From assembly GCF_000686845.1 (NCBI RefSeq), contig NZ_KK366024.1, positions 254,356 to 318,355 on the forward strand: a DNA stretch of 64,000 nt, in the 5' to 3' direction. Origin of the DNA: Paenibacillus sp. UNC451MF. GTDB taxonomy: Bacteria; Bacillota; Bacilli; Paenibacillales; NBRC-103111. A program made the translations under genes and the position numbers. Within the stretch, counting starts at the first letter, position 1; each line of letters opens with the position of its first letter. The notes under the pieces were generated by a model. That model saw nothing but the letters and a program-made list of their open reading frames with translations. It made no database searches and had not been told where the DNA came from. Of the stretch, positions 7,315 through 17,418 are shown piece by piece.

Positions 7315-9078
7315 ATGAAAGGTTTCAAATGGATTCAAAATCGCCTGGCGTTGCGGATTTCTGCTGTTGTGATGGTTGTTATTGTTTTGTTATCCGCCGG
7401 GTATGTCTTTTTGCAAGTCAGCAATGTTAAGACAGCAGCTAAGGGAGTAATTACAAGCTATGGAATCCGAATGGCTGATAGCTATTCCAAAAAACTGGAT
7501 ACGGCCCAATTAGAACCGTTCCTGAAAAATCCGCAGGAAAATGACAAGTATTGGAGCATTCGTCAAGAGCTCAATCTGTTCCGTGAGCAAATCGGCGCAT
7601 TGTATGTTTATATTGTCAGAATTGATGAAAGCCAAAGGCCTCTTATCGTCATCGACGGTCAACCTAAAGGATCGGAATCGGCTTCCCCTATTAATGAGGT
7701 AACGGATATTCCAGAAGACGCGGTCCAAGCTCTGTTAACAGGAGGGACGGCTAGCTCACCCATCATAGATAATCCTCAATACGGCAAGTACATATCCTCT
7801 TATGCACCTATTAGAAGAGCGGATGGCACGATGATCGGAGTTTTAGGTATTGATACGGATGCAGCCGTAACCGACTCGATTGCCGGAGATATGATTCGTC
7901 AGAGTATTCCTTTTTATTTAATGATGGCGGTTATAACAATTTTAAGCCTGGTTTGTATTACATGGGTTCTTATCCGTTCGTTCAGGCCGCTCAAGTGGAT
8001 TGCGGGGGCGTCAGAACAAATTGCCGTTGGTGAATTGGCTGATGCGAACCGCTTACTAATGGCTCATCCCGTCAGGTCTTCAGATGAGATCGGAGCAGTA
8101 TACCAAACAATGGTAAAAATGTCCGTTAGCTTGAATACGATCATTGGGCGCATCGTCTCCAATGTAGCGCAAACATCAGAGCAGCTTGTCAATTCCTCTG
8201 ATCAATTCGCTTCGGATGCTCAGCACGTGCTTGAAATCAATACGAAAGCTAACCGGGCGGTCGGGCAAGTAGCTGAAGGAGCTCAAGCACAGAGCATGAG
8301 TTCGGATGAGAGCAGCCGTTCCATGGAAGAAATTACGACGGCGATTCAACGAATCTCGGAAGCCTCACTAACAGCTGCGGATGCATCCCAAAAAGCACTG
8401 GAGAATGCTGAATCGGGCAAGTTGGCTATTCACCAAATGAATTTGCAAATCCACACGATTTCCTCCGCGGCTGGAGAGGCAGTTCAAAGGGTCGGTGTCC
8501 TTCAGGGGTATTCGCAAGAGATTGAGAGTGCATTGAGCGGAATTGCGGAAATAGCAAATCAAACGAAGCTTCTGGCGCTCAATGCTTCTATTGAGGCTGC
8601 TAGAGCCGGTGAGCACGGAGCGGGTTTTGCGGTTGTGGCAGGTGAAATACGAAAGCTTGCTGAGAATGCCTCAGGCTCTGCACTACGGATCGGAGAGCTG
8701 CTGCATAATGTGCAAAACGAGTCGCAGCGCATCAGTGAAGCTATGAACAAAGGTTCGGAAGAAGTACAGACAGGTACGGTATTATCAGAGAAGGCTGAAG
8801 AATATTTAACGCTGATAGTAGAGAAATTCCGCTTTGTAGCCGATCAGATTCATGATATTTCGGCTGCAACCGAGCAAATATCGGCAGGCTCGGAGGAAGT
8901 TGCTGCATCCGTCATCGGAATAGCGGATATTGCCAAAGCATCCTCGGACCAAACTCGACAAATACGTGAATTAACAGATATTCAACTGGACGTTGTTAAG
9001 CAAATGGCTGACTCCGCAATTGCTTTGAATGAAATTACACAGGATATGCGAGAAGCTATCAAACAAATCAAAGTATAG
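7315..9078 (+). CDS. Methyl-accepting chemotaxis protein
   Basis: 587 residues. A first membrane helix (about 12-34), an extracellular sensor region of about 160 residues, a second helix (about 198-220), a HAMP linker and a C-terminal coiled-coil signalling domain. The hairpin tip that contacts CheA/CheW is clear: NQTKLLALNASIEAARAGE, then GFAVVAGEIRKLAE. The ligand is unknown. ATG 7315 follows AAAGGGG. It is a single-gene unit ended by a hairpin; as an orphan receptor it probably feeds the main chemotaxis array. Confidence 0.93.
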   Translation: MKGFKWIQNRLALRISAVVMVVIVLLSAGYVFLQVSNVKTAAKGVITSYGIRMADSYSKKLDTAQLEPFLKNPQENDKYWSIRQELNLFREQIGALYVYIVRIDESQRPLIVIDGQPKGSESASPINEVTDIPEDAVQALLTGGTASSPIIDNPQYGKYISSYAPIRRADGTMIGVLGIDTDAAVTDSIAGDMIRQSIPFYLMMAVITILSLVCITWVLIRSFRPLKWIAGASEQIAVGELADANRLLMAHPVRSSDEIGAVYQTMVKMSVSLNTIIGRIVSNVAQTSEQLVNSSDQFASDAQHVLEINTKANRAVGQVAEGAQAQSMSSDESSRSMEEITTAIQRISEASLTAADASQKALENAESGKLAIHQMNLQIHTISSAAGEAVQRVGVLQGYSQEIESALSGIAEIANQTKLLALNASIEAARAGEHGAGFAVVAGEIRKLAENASGSALRIGELLHNVQNESQRISEAMNKGSEEVQTGTVLSEKAEEYLTLIVEKFRFVADQIHDISAATEQISAGSEEVAASVIGIADIAKASSDQTRQIRELTDIQLDVVKQMADSAIALNEITQDMREAIKQIKV

Positions 9079-9104
9079 CAAATCCATGCTATAATGGAAC
9101 AAAA

Positions 9105-9134
9105 GCGAGGGAAAGTGTCCCTCGCTATCTTTTT
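9105..9134 (+). terminator. Intrinsic terminator of the chemoreceptor gene
   Basis: Perfect eight-base stem GCGAGGGA/TCCCTCGC with a five-base loop, followed by TATCTTTTT. Confidence 0.85.
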
Positions 9135-9161
9135 GAGAACCGTATGAGAGGATGGAGGATT

Positions 9162-10733
9162 ATGGTCATCGATGCTGTTCAAAAAATGATAACGTTTGCA
9201 ATCGAGGGAGATACTGCAGCAATGAAGAATCTATTGCTGCAGGACCCTGAGCTCGTTAATTGCTCCCGAGGTTATTTTACTCCATTACATTTTGCCGTTA
9301 GATCAGGACATTTATCTTCGGTTCAACTGCTGCTCGAACATGGAGCGAATGCAGCAGAGAAGAATTTGGAATGGCAGGACTCCCCTTTGACAAAAGCCAA
9401 GGACAGGGGTTTTGACGAAATTGCTGAGCTGTTAGATCAACATTTGAGGAATCATTATCAAAGCAAACCTGAAGGAAGCTGGATCGCCGGTATTATCAGA
9501 AGCAGGCAGAAAGAAGACATTCTTCGTGAACTGGACTCTTACCCGGAATCGATTCATTATGGGGACGAACGGGGAAATACTCCGATGCATTGGGCTGTCC
9601 TGACCCGGCAATTGTGGCTTATTGACGAGTTGCTGCGCCGCGGGGCTGATCTGCAAGTGAAACGTGCCGATGGAGCAACTCCGATTCAGCTTGCCGTAGA
9701 CGGAGATTACTGGTATCGTGCCCGTCGTGATTTGAATGTCGAGGCACTGCGTAACCAATGGTTTCTTGCTGGATATTTAGTAGCTCGCGGAGCGCCGTAT
9801 GATATTTGGATAGCTTCTGTCGTTGGGGATACAGAGCATGCAGCTATTCTCATCGAAGATGACCCGTCTCTCGTCAACAAGCCAAATAGTATTGGAAAAA
9901 GACCCATAAGCTACGCGGCTGCATATGGCCACATCAATTTACTTAAGTTTTTGCTCCAGCATGGAGCAGAGCCAAATGCAAGTGAAAGTGGCGCAGAGAA
10001 GGGAAGCGCACTGTGGTCAGCTGTAAAGGGCAACCATGAGGAATGTGCCAAATTATTGCTGGAGCATGGAGCGGATCCCAACGCAGGAGTGGAAGCAGGG
10101 GGGAACTCTTTATTTATTGCAATGCACGAAGGCCATGACACATTGGTAAAATTGCTGTACTCCTATGGGGCCGCAGGTAACCTCGACTCAGCTTGCTGCT
10201 TAGGGAGAATTGATATTGTAGCCGAACTTATTAAAGCCAGTCCTGCTCTCGTGAATTCCGGCGGAGACTACGGTCCGTTATGCATGGCGGCAGGTTATGG
10301 CCATACCGATATCGTTAAAATGCTTATCCGCAGCGGAGCGGATCTTAATGCTCCCTGGGATACCAATAACTTTGTTGGTTACGCTGTTGACACTGGACCC
10401 GAGATGGTTCGATTATTGTTAGAAGCTGGAGCGGATCCTAACAACGCAAACTGGCAAGGGATTACCTATTTGCATAAGGCAGCATGGATGGGGAATATCA
10501 CATATGCTCAATTGCTTATTGATAATGGTGCACGATTAGATGTAGTGGATAAAGAATATCAATCGACTCCGCTGGGCTGGGCAGCAAAATACGGTCAAAT
10601 GGAAATGGTACGGTTTCTACTGGAGAAGGGGGCAAACCCAAGGCTTCCAGAGGAGGTGTCTTGGGCAACTCCGTTTGCTTGGGCAACAAGCAGGGGACAT
10701 ACTGAAATACAAACCTTGTTAGCCTCTTTGTAA
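9162..10733 (+). CDS. Ankyrin-repeat protein
   Basis: 523 residues built almost entirely of ankyrin repeats, recognisable by repeated cores such as TPLHFAVRSGHLSSVQLLLEHG, TPMHWAVLTRQLWLIDELL and STPLGWAAKYGQMEMVRFLL. No signal peptide, membrane segment or extra catalytic domain is visible, so it is probably a cytosolic binding scaffold. ATG 9162 is preceded by GAGAGGA and GGAGG; ATG 9144 is an in-frame alternative without a ribosome binding site. The partner is unknown. Confidence 0.85.
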   Translation: MVIDAVQKMITFAIEGDTAAMKNLLLQDPELVNCSRGYFTPLHFAVRSGHLSSVQLLLEHGANAAEKNLEWQDSPLTKAKDRGFDEIAELLDQHLRNHYQSKPEGSWIAGIIRSRQKEDILRELDSYPESIHYGDERGNTPMHWAVLTRQLWLIDELLRRGADLQVKRADGATPIQLAVDGDYWYRARRDLNVEALRNQWFLAGYLVARGAPYDIWIASVVGDTEHAAILIEDDPSLVNKPNSIGKRPISYAAAYGHINLLKFLLQHGAEPNASESGAEKGSALWSAVKGNHEECAKLLLEHGADPNAGVEAGGNSLFIAMHEGHDTLVKLLYSYGAAGNLDSACCLGRIDIVAELIKASPALVNSGGDYGPLCMAAGYGHTDIVKMLIRSGADLNAPWDTNNFVGYAVDTGPEMVRLLLEAGADPNNANWQGITYLHKAAWMGNITYAQLLIDNGARLDVVDKEYQSTPLGWAAKYGQMEMVRFLLEKGANPRLPEEVSWATPFAWATSRGHTEIQTLLASL

Positions 10734-10913
10734 TGGTTTGCGTAAATGCGCATGCAAGTCGAAAATGTGTCATTTTGCGACTAATCGAGACTAATTTGTA
10801 TATTTATAGTAAAATAATAGTAATTTTCATTTTTGAAAGTTACATTTACAAGTATTTGAAGCACTGAAAGAAGTTCGACGACAGCGTCAGACGTTCAAAA
10901 TGAGGTGAATTCG

Positions 10914-11756
10914 TTGTTACAGAAACAACAAACCAATGAAAGTAATGAAAAGGGAAAAACGCTTAACAAATCTGCTTTGATGGTGTCCTTATTTATGGCG
11001 ACAGCCTTGGTAGGATGCGGTCAAGAACCACCCAAAACGCCGGTGGCATCGACCGGGCAGCAGGTAGCAGCCACTCCTAGTCCAACCCAACAACCGGGTG
11101 ATCCCAGTGCACCTCCTTATGGCGGAACACAAAATGACTATTGTCAAGATGATAACAACGACAATAAATGTGATGATTCAGGTGATACGTATGACAAGGA
11201 TTATGCCTATACACATAATGGTAATACGTATTATGGAAGAGAATCGTCCATCTCCTCTGGGCTCCTTACAGGCGCTTTGGCGGGTGCGGTTATAGGCGCA
11301 GCGGCAGGCAGCTTAGGAAGATCTGGGCAGCAGCCAGTTACCAACACCAGACCGAATACAAATACAGGAACGGATGTAAGGAATGCTCCGCCAGCGGCGA
11401 AGAGCACTCCAACGGCTACACCTGCTCCGACTCCTTCGACATCATCACGATCTGGCTCCTTTACGTCGTCATCGAATACCAGTAGTACGACCAAAGAGAG
11501 TAATGCAACTACAGCTCCTAAAAGCAATACCGGCACAACAGGCTCCAATGCGACCAGCTCCGGTTCATCCAGCTCTTCTGGTTCGACAAGCACTTCGAGC
11601 TCCTCAGGTTCAAAGGGGACTTCCATTTCCTCGGGAAGTACGGGATCTTCGAGCAGCAAGTCGTCCAGCAGCATATCAAGCGGGACATCGGCTTCCAAGG
11701 GCGGCATAGGCAGCAGCTCCTCTAGCAGCTCGCGTTCAAGCGGATCAAGCAGCTAA
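10914..11756 (+). CDS. Ser/Thr/Gly-rich lipoprotein with glycine-zipper segment
   Basis: About 280 residues. The lipobox is LVGCGQ, about 35 residues in. Next come a Pro/Thr/Gln linker, an Asp/Asn-rich patch (DNNDNKCDDSGDTYDKDY), a glycine-zipper-like hydrophobic stretch (LLTGALAGAVIGAAAGSLG), and a tail of about 120 residues of almost pure Ser, Thr and Gly. The start is TTG 10914, six bases after GAGGTG; GTG 10905 overlaps that site. It is a probable surface-exposed lipoprotein. I know no function. The other frames across the tail are open only because of the biased composition. Confidence 0.75.
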   Translation: MLQKQQTNESNEKGKTLNKSALMVSLFMATALVGCGQEPPKTPVASTGQQVAATPSPTQQPGDPSAPPYGGTQNDYCQDDNNDNKCDDSGDTYDKDYAYTHNGNTYYGRESSISSGLLTGALAGAVIGAAAGSLGRSGQQPVTNTRPNTNTGTDVRNAPPAAKSTPTATPAPTPSTSSRSGSFTSSSNTSSTTKESNATTAPKSNTGTTGSNATSSGSSSSSGSTSTSSSSGSKGTSISSGSTGSSSSKSSSSISSGTSASKGGIGSSSSSSSRSSGSSS

Positions 11757-11803
11757 TGGTAGAGCTCAGACATTAAAAGAGCAGCTTTTTTCCGAACTCT
11801 AGT

Positions 11804-11848
11804 AACATCCACAGTGACGCATTCAGCGCTGCTGTGGATGTTTTTTTG
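11804..11848 (+). terminator. Intrinsic terminator
   Basis: AACATCCACAG pairs with CTGTGGATGTT, followed by seven T residues. Confidence 0.85.
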
Positions 11849-11970
11849 TATTATTTAGGAAGAGGAACCCTATAAAACTAGTATTTACTAATTTTTCTTG
11901 CGGAATCACATAAGAGTAGGTAAGATTTAGGATATATAGTAACTAACAGCTGATAGGGAGACTTGGGTGA

Positions 11971-14457
11971 ATGAAGAGAATGAAGCGTTTGAGTAAGGAA
12001 GTCATGAAAGGTTCCGTTGCAGTAATGGTTGCCGCAACAATGCTGGTTACTCCAGTTTATGCAGATGCATTGCCTAGCGGAGCAGCAATTCCGACACTGG
12101 TAGAGAAGACGACATCCTCTGTCGTTGCCATTATTGGCAGACCGAGTGATGACAAGAAAATATCAAAGTCTGACAGATACCAACTAGCACATGGAACGGG
12201 GGTCATCGTTCGCGCTGATGGCTATATAGTAACCAATGCTCACGTTGTGAAGAACATGCGCAACTTGACGATTGTGACTTCTGACGGCAGGTCATACTCT
12301 GGCAAGACTACTCATTTCGATGAAGAAAGTGATTTGGCGCTCGTTAAAATCGAGGCAAACGGACTTACTCCAGCAAGTTTCGCTTCATCCTCCGAGATTC
12401 ATGTTGGCGAGTCGGTCATGGCTATCGGGACCCCTTTATCCTTTGCACTTCGAAATTCGGTAACCTCTGGAATTATTAGTGGGATGGAACGGTCTGTGCA
12501 GTCAAAATACAGACTGATACAAACCGATGCGGCCATTAATCCTGGCAATAGCGGCGGAGCACTTGTTAATATGAAGGGTGAGGTCATCGGCATTAACACC
12601 ATGAAGTATGTTGAATACGGCGTAGATAGCCTGGGCTTTGCGATTCCTGTGGATACCGTGCAATATGTTCTTGATCAATTTTTTAAATACGGTAAAGTGA
12701 AGCGCCCTACATTAAGTTTGGAGCTTGCAGAAAGCTGGGAAGCCGTAGTCGGACTTCCGAACAGCAGTGGTCTTGAGGTAACCTACGTAGAACCGGACTC
12801 AACAGCGGCCAAGGCTGGCATTAAGCAAGGGGATACGCTTCTGTCCATTAATTCCGCACAAATACATAATATGGTTGAGTATAATGAAGCATTGAAGAAA
12901 TATTTGCCTGGGGATAAAGTACAGCTGAAGCTGCAATCCGGCACTGATACCAAAAGCCTTGATCTTGTGCTTGGAGAAGACACCTCAGGAAGCTCCAATG
13001 TTGTACAAGATTCCGATGGCTCCTACATTGATGCAGATCAAGGGAAGACGATGATTGGTGACAGCCATTTCGGCTGGTCGATGAAGTATCCTTCGGGTCT
13101 TGTTAAAACAAACCAATCAGCCACAGGTGACAACATTTTGTTCGAGGATGCCAAAGGCGATTATGCCATCAATATTCGTATCCAAGAGAAGCAAAGTAAG
13201 GACTTGTCTCCCTTAGGGCTGCTAAGAAAGCTTGATACCCAATCCATGCTGGATACGATATTGGAGAAGCGATATGTCAATGAAGGTCCTGGCACACAGC
13301 CGTATGCCAAAGTAGTCGGAGAGAATTCAAGCGGGATGTATTATCAATCTCGGGCATTTTTGAAAGGTGATAAAATCTATTATGCAATACTATTCGTGAA
13401 CACCAGTGATAGTAAGAATAGCGCAGCTCAGCGCAATAGTATTGCCGATGTACTGGATTCATTCTCTCTTCAGTACGATGAAAAGAACAGTTCGTTAAAG
13501 GACATCTCCGTTTATCAGGATAAAAATACGGTATCAACAGAGTATGGTCTGACCTTTGAGTTACCGCAGGAATGGAGTAAAAGAGAGTATTTCGGCAGCA
13601 ATGACTACGAAAACAAGGATGGTGACCAAACGATTTCTGTACAAGTAAGCTCCGCTGCTTCCGGTGATACTCTTGTTGATTGGGCTGCACGACAAGAAGA
13701 AGAGTTTAAGAATACATATGTGGATGAATATCGTGAAATTCAGGGAACTAAGGAAATGACGATTGGCGGAGCACCTGCCATTCAAAATCTTTATAGCTGG
13801 ACAATGGGAGACAAGTGGAAGCAAGCCTACGTGATTTATATTATAAAGGACAAATATAAATACGAACTTAGTATGACCTATCCAAAAGCGTCCAGTATTG
13901 AGACTATTGAGAAGCAGATAGCAGATTGGTCTAATTCGATACAGTTCCCTAAAGAAGCAATGAACCGTTCATTAAGCATCATTCAGGATGAAGATGATTT
14001 GATTGATCCTGAACGGAAAGTTACGTTTACGAATAATAAGTACGGATATTCCGTACAGCTGCCTGAACTGTGGTTTGATGGTGGGATTGAAGGGAGCTCA
14101 GACACGGCAAGCAAGTTCTTCGCATTTGAAGGCGGCAGCTTGAGCGTATCGGCAGACGATCGTTCTAGTCTGGAGGAAGTCCTCAATCGTACTGAACAGG
14201 AGTATAAGAAAAACGCGGAGAATGACGCGAACTACAAGTACACTGAGACGGATGAATCCATGTTCGACATCGATGTTAAGAAATTTGCGGTGCAGTACAA
14301 GAGCAAAAATGTTCCCTATACTCTTAACGAATATGTACTAGCCAAAAACGGAATCGTATATACGATTCGATTACGGATCAATGACGCTGTGAAGACGGAC
14401 AAACAATGGCAACGATTGAACGATGCGCTACACTCCGTTACTTTTTCGACGAAATAA
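11971..14457 (+). CDS. HtrA/DegP-like serine protease with PDZ and three PsbP-like domains
   Basis: 828 residues, about twice the usual HtrA length. A signal peptide (about 1-32) is followed by a trypsin-like domain with a complete triad: His91 (TNAHVV), Asp121 (ESDLALVK) and Ser194 (NPGNSGGAL). A PDZ domain covers about 250-335. The rest appears to be three successive modules, each opening with a line like GWSMKYPSG, YGLTFELPQEWSK or YGYSVQLPELWFDG, which recalls PsbP/DUF1795-type folds. It probably acts in cell-envelope protein quality control (inference). ATG 11971 follows a GGGTG-type site. Confidence 0.88.
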   Translation: MKRMKRLSKEVMKGSVAVMVAATMLVTPVYADALPSGAAIPTLVEKTTSSVVAIIGRPSDDKKISKSDRYQLAHGTGVIVRADGYIVTNAHVVKNMRNLTIVTSDGRSYSGKTTHFDEESDLALVKIEANGLTPASFASSSEIHVGESVMAIGTPLSFALRNSVTSGIISGMERSVQSKYRLIQTDAAINPGNSGGALVNMKGEVIGINTMKYVEYGVDSLGFAIPVDTVQYVLDQFFKYGKVKRPTLSLELAESWEAVVGLPNSSGLEVTYVEPDSTAAKAGIKQGDTLLSINSAQIHNMVEYNEALKKYLPGDKVQLKLQSGTDTKSLDLVLGEDTSGSSNVVQDSDGSYIDADQGKTMIGDSHFGWSMKYPSGLVKTNQSATGDNILFEDAKGDYAINIRIQEKQSKDLSPLGLLRKLDTQSMLDTILEKRYVNEGPGTQPYAKVVGENSSGMYYQSRAFLKGDKIYYAILFVNTSDSKNSAAQRNSIADVLDSFSLQYDEKNSSLKDISVYQDKNTVSTEYGLTFELPQEWSKREYFGSNDYENKDGDQTISVQVSSAASGDTLVDWAARQEEEFKNTYVDEYREIQGTKEMTIGGAPAIQNLYSWTMGDKWKQAYVIYIIKDKYKYELSMTYPKASSIETIEKQIADWSNSIQFPKEAMNRSLSIIQDEDDLIDPERKVTFTNNKYGYSVQLPELWFDGGIEGSSDTASKFFAFEGGSLSVSADDRSSLEEVLNRTEQEYKKNAENDANYKYTETDESMFDIDVKKFAVQYKSKNVPYTLNEYVLAKNGIVYTIRLRINDAVKTDKQWQRLNDALHSVTFSTK

Positions 14458-14474
14458 GTAGGGTTGAACAATCA

Positions 14475-14515
14475 AAAGAGAGGGTTTCCGAAGAGGGGAC
14501 CCTTTCTTTATTAAT
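14475..14515 (+). terminator. Intrinsic terminator of the HtrA-like gene
   Basis: AGAGAGGGT pairs with ACCCTTTCT, followed by TTATT. Confidence 0.7.
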
Positions 14516-14596
14516 TGACAAACCGTCCATTAAGTACTACATTAGGTACAATTCTATCTATTGAAATATTACATAATGAACATGAGGTGGTATGTC

Positions 14597-15769
14597 TTGA
14601 GTCATTCGTTTGATCATTTGATCGACCGTAGAAACACTCGTTCTTACAAGTGGGACCAAAGCGAGAAGCTGTTCGGAGAAACGGATATACTCCCGTTATG
14701 GGTTGCCGATATGGATTTTCCAAGCCCGCCCGCTGTCAAAGAAGCTTTGAAGAAACGCGCAGAGCTGGGGCTTTACGGTTATGCCATCCGTACTGATAGT
14801 TACTTCGACTCCATCGTCAGCTGGTTCCGTGAACGCCATCATTGGGATATTCAACAGGGCTGGATTACGGACTCGCCAAGTATTGTGACGTCCTTAAGCC
14901 TGGCAGTTGAAGTTTTCAGCGAGCCGGGGGCTTCGGTTGTTATTCAAACTCCTGTTTACTATCCATTCTATGACGTCATTGAAAGCAATGGGCGTAAAGT
15001 GGCCAAAAACTCGCTTTTACTACGTAACGGGCGCTTCGAGATGGATTATGAACATCTGGAGTCTTTATTCAAAGACGGTGCCAAGCTATTGCTCTTCTGC
15101 AGTCCCCACAATCCGGGTGGACGCGTATGGGAGAAGGATGAGCTGCTTCGATTGGGAGAGCTCTGCTTGAAATATCAGGTTACAGTTATTTCTGATGAGA
15201 TTCATTGTGACTTAACTTTCCCTGGTCATACTCACACTCCATTCGCTTCATTGTCACCAGAGCTTGCTAACATTACCGTAACTTGCCTGGCAGCTACAAA
15301 AACATTTAATTTGCCCGGGCTCCATACCTCATTTATCGTTGCCTCCAATGCTAATCTAAGGCGGAAAATTGAACATAGACTCAAAACACTCAGCTTGCAT
15401 ATGGCACAACACTTTGCCCAGGATGCGGTTGAAGCTGCTTATCGTGAAGGAGCAGAGTGGCTTGATGAAATGATGGTCTATGTAAAAGAGAATCTTGATT
15501 ACGCGATAGATTATTTAGCTAAGCATTTGCCGCAGGTCAAGCCGTTAAGACCGGAAGGCACCTATTTGTTATGGATCGATTGCCGTGAGCTTGGTCTGGA
15601 TATTAAAGGATTGAAGGACTTAATGTATCGTCGAGCCAAAGTAGCCTTTAACGAAGGCTCCGTATTCGGAACAGAGGGCGAAGGATGGCTCAGAATGAAT
15701 CTTGCGTGTCCGAGATCCATATTGGAGCAAGCACTGCGCCAATTTTGTGATGCAGCCAACGCAAAATAA
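14597..15769 (+). CDS. patB: PatB/MalY-type PLP-dependent C-S lyase (cystathionine beta-lyase family)
   Basis: 390 residues, the normal MalY/PatB size. Fold-type I aminotransferase-like enzyme; family members cleave cystathionine or cysteine conjugates to pyruvate, ammonia and a thiol. The PLP lysine is about 235 in AATKTFNLPG. SPHNPGGRVW and ISDEIHCDLTF supply cofactor contacts. The start is TTG 14597, six bases after GAGGTGG; the longer frame from 14561 lacks a site. The real physiological substrate cannot be read from the sequence. Confidence 0.88.
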   Translation: MSHSFDHLIDRRNTRSYKWDQSEKLFGETDILPLWVADMDFPSPPAVKEALKKRAELGLYGYAIRTDSYFDSIVSWFRERHHWDIQQGWITDSPSIVTSLSLAVEVFSEPGASVVIQTPVYYPFYDVIESNGRKVAKNSLLLRNGRFEMDYEHLESLFKDGAKLLLFCSPHNPGGRVWEKDELLRLGELCLKYQVTVISDEIHCDLTFPGHTHTPFASLSPELANITVTCLAATKTFNLPGLHTSFIVASNANLRRKIEHRLKTLSLHMAQHFAQDAVEAAYREGAEWLDEMMVYVKENLDYAIDYLAKHLPQVKPLRPEGTYLLWIDCRELGLDIKGLKDLMYRRAKVAFNEGSVFGTEGEGWLRMNLACPRSILEQALRQFCDAANAK

Positions 15770-15821
15770 GATGCAGATTTAACAAGTGGGACAAGCAAGG
15801 CTTCGTTTCATATGGTTGCGT

Positions 15822-15848
15822 AGACGGTTCAATTCCATTGAACCGTCT
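15822..15848 (+). repeat. Perfect inverted repeat, possible terminator
   Basis: AGACGGTTCAA and TTGAACCGTCT form an 11-base perfect stem with a five-base loop downstream of patB. The T tract is poor, so it may be a weak terminator or an mRNA-stabilising hairpin. Confidence 0.55.
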
Positions 15849-15991
15849 CTTCATGATGCTTTAGGAGTTAAATCTAGACTGGAGGGATTTAATGAAGCGA
15901 AAGATGAGCATAATAAGGAAAACTTAACAATAATTGCTGAAGTGAACGTTTTTATTATTTTTGTGAAAGTGAAAGGATTGGAGATAACAGC

Positions 15992-17353
15992 ATGAGTAAT
16001 AAGGCATCGGAGACATCTCTTAAGAAGGGGACGAAAGACCGTTTTACCACTTCAGGGTTTATTATTGCGGCGATAGGCAGCTCTGTTGGGTTAGGTAATA
16101 TGTGGAAATTCCCGTATATTACAGGAAAGCATGGCGGTGCCGCGTTTTTCCTATTATTTATTATTTGTTTGCTAATTGTCGGCTTGCCGATTCTGCTTGC
16201 GGAGATGACGATTGGCCGTGGTGGTAGGGGCAATGCATCGAGCTCATTATTTAATTTAAGTGGAAAAAAATATTGGAGCGTACTCGGACTGCTTCCGATC
16301 CTATGCGCCTTTCTGACCATGTCGTACTATGCGGTTGTTGCTGGTTGGACCGTTCATTATGCGCTGGAATCATTCACCGGAATGCTGTTTCAGTCGGGTA
16401 TTGACTATAAAGAGAAGTTTGTCTCTTTCGCCGGTGGTTATTTGCCTATCGTATGGCAGGGGCTTGTCGTGATTCTAACCGGTTGGATTGTAGCGAGGGG
16501 GATTTCCGGCGGGATTGAGAAATTCAATAAAGTACTAATTCCAGGATTTTTGATCATTTTAATTATACTTATGTTTCGATCAGTGACACTCCCAGGTGCG
16601 GAAGAAGGGATAAGCTTTTTCTTGAAGCCGGACTTTTCTAAGCTAGATTCAGAAGCGGCTCTTGTGGCCTTAGGTCACGCGTTTTTTTCTCTATCTATCG
16701 GGTTTGGATGTATGCTTACTTACGGCTCGTACGTCGATAAGAAGCAGTCCCTAGGAACAGCTACTCTAGCCATTGGCCTAGGAGATTTAATTTATGCATT
16801 CATCGGCGGTCTTGTTATATTCCCGACTGTATTCTCATACGGACTGAAGCCGGGAGAAGGCGTTGGGCTGGCGTTTATGGCACTGCCAGTAGCCTTTTCG
16901 CAAATGCCTTTCGGCTTTTTCTTCGGCGGTTTGTTCTTTCTTCTGCTTGCCATTGCGGCATTAACCTCAGCTGTATCGATATTGGAGGTTCCGGTATCGT
17001 TTGTGATGCATAGATGGAATCTGGATCGTAAAAAAGCGACCTTATATACTTCGATCCTCTGCTTTATATTTGGCGTTCCATCCGCACTCTCGGTTTCAGG
17101 TATATTGAACCCGTATCAGGTGGGGACAAAAACGATTTTTGATGTTGTTGATTTTACAACTTCGTATATTTTAATGCCGTTGGGTGGTCTTATCATTACC
17201 TTATTTACTGGATACGCTTGGAAGCGAGCCGGGGAAGAAGCAGGATTGACCGGAGCATGGTACAAAATATGGATGTTCTTATTGCGTATAGTGAATCCAA
17301 TCCTTATATTGTTGATTTTCCTGTATTCCATCGGGATCATATCCTTTGATTAA
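15992..17353 (+). CDS. Neurotransmitter:sodium symporter (NSS) family transporter
   Basis: 453 residues, polytopic with about 11-12 membrane helices. The first helix carries the NSS signature AAIGSSVGLGNMWKFPY, which contributes sodium and substrate sites. Bacterial members (LeuT, MhsT) import amino acids with sodium; the substrate here is unknown. ATG 15992 is preceded by GGATTGGAG. It stands alone, downstream of patB. Confidence 0.93.
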   Translation: MSNKASETSLKKGTKDRFTTSGFIIAAIGSSVGLGNMWKFPYITGKHGGAAFFLLFIICLLIVGLPILLAEMTIGRGGRGNASSSLFNLSGKKYWSVLGLLPILCAFLTMSYYAVVAGWTVHYALESFTGMLFQSGIDYKEKFVSFAGGYLPIVWQGLVVILTGWIVARGISGGIEKFNKVLIPGFLIILIILMFRSVTLPGAEEGISFFLKPDFSKLDSEAALVALGHAFFSLSIGFGCMLTYGSYVDKKQSLGTATLAIGLGDLIYAFIGGLVIFPTVFSYGLKPGEGVGLAFMALPVAFSQMPFGFFFGGLFFLLLAIAALTSAVSILEVPVSFVMHRWNLDRKKATLYTSILCFIFGVPSALSVSGILNPYQVGTKTIFDVVDFTTSYILMPLGGLIITLFTGYAWKRAGEEAGLTGAWYKIWMFLLRIVNPILILLIFLYSIGIISFD

Positions 17354-17418
17354 ATGGACAATAGAGGCGTTCCTGCAGTATTTTTGCATCCTCTAACTTA
17401 AGACAATGGAGGTACGAC

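Noticed and set aside
11231..11709. Two long extra open frames (one on each strand) across the Ser/Gly-rich lipoprotein tail
   Set aside because: They arise from the biased codon composition of the tail; neither has a ribosome binding site or family features.
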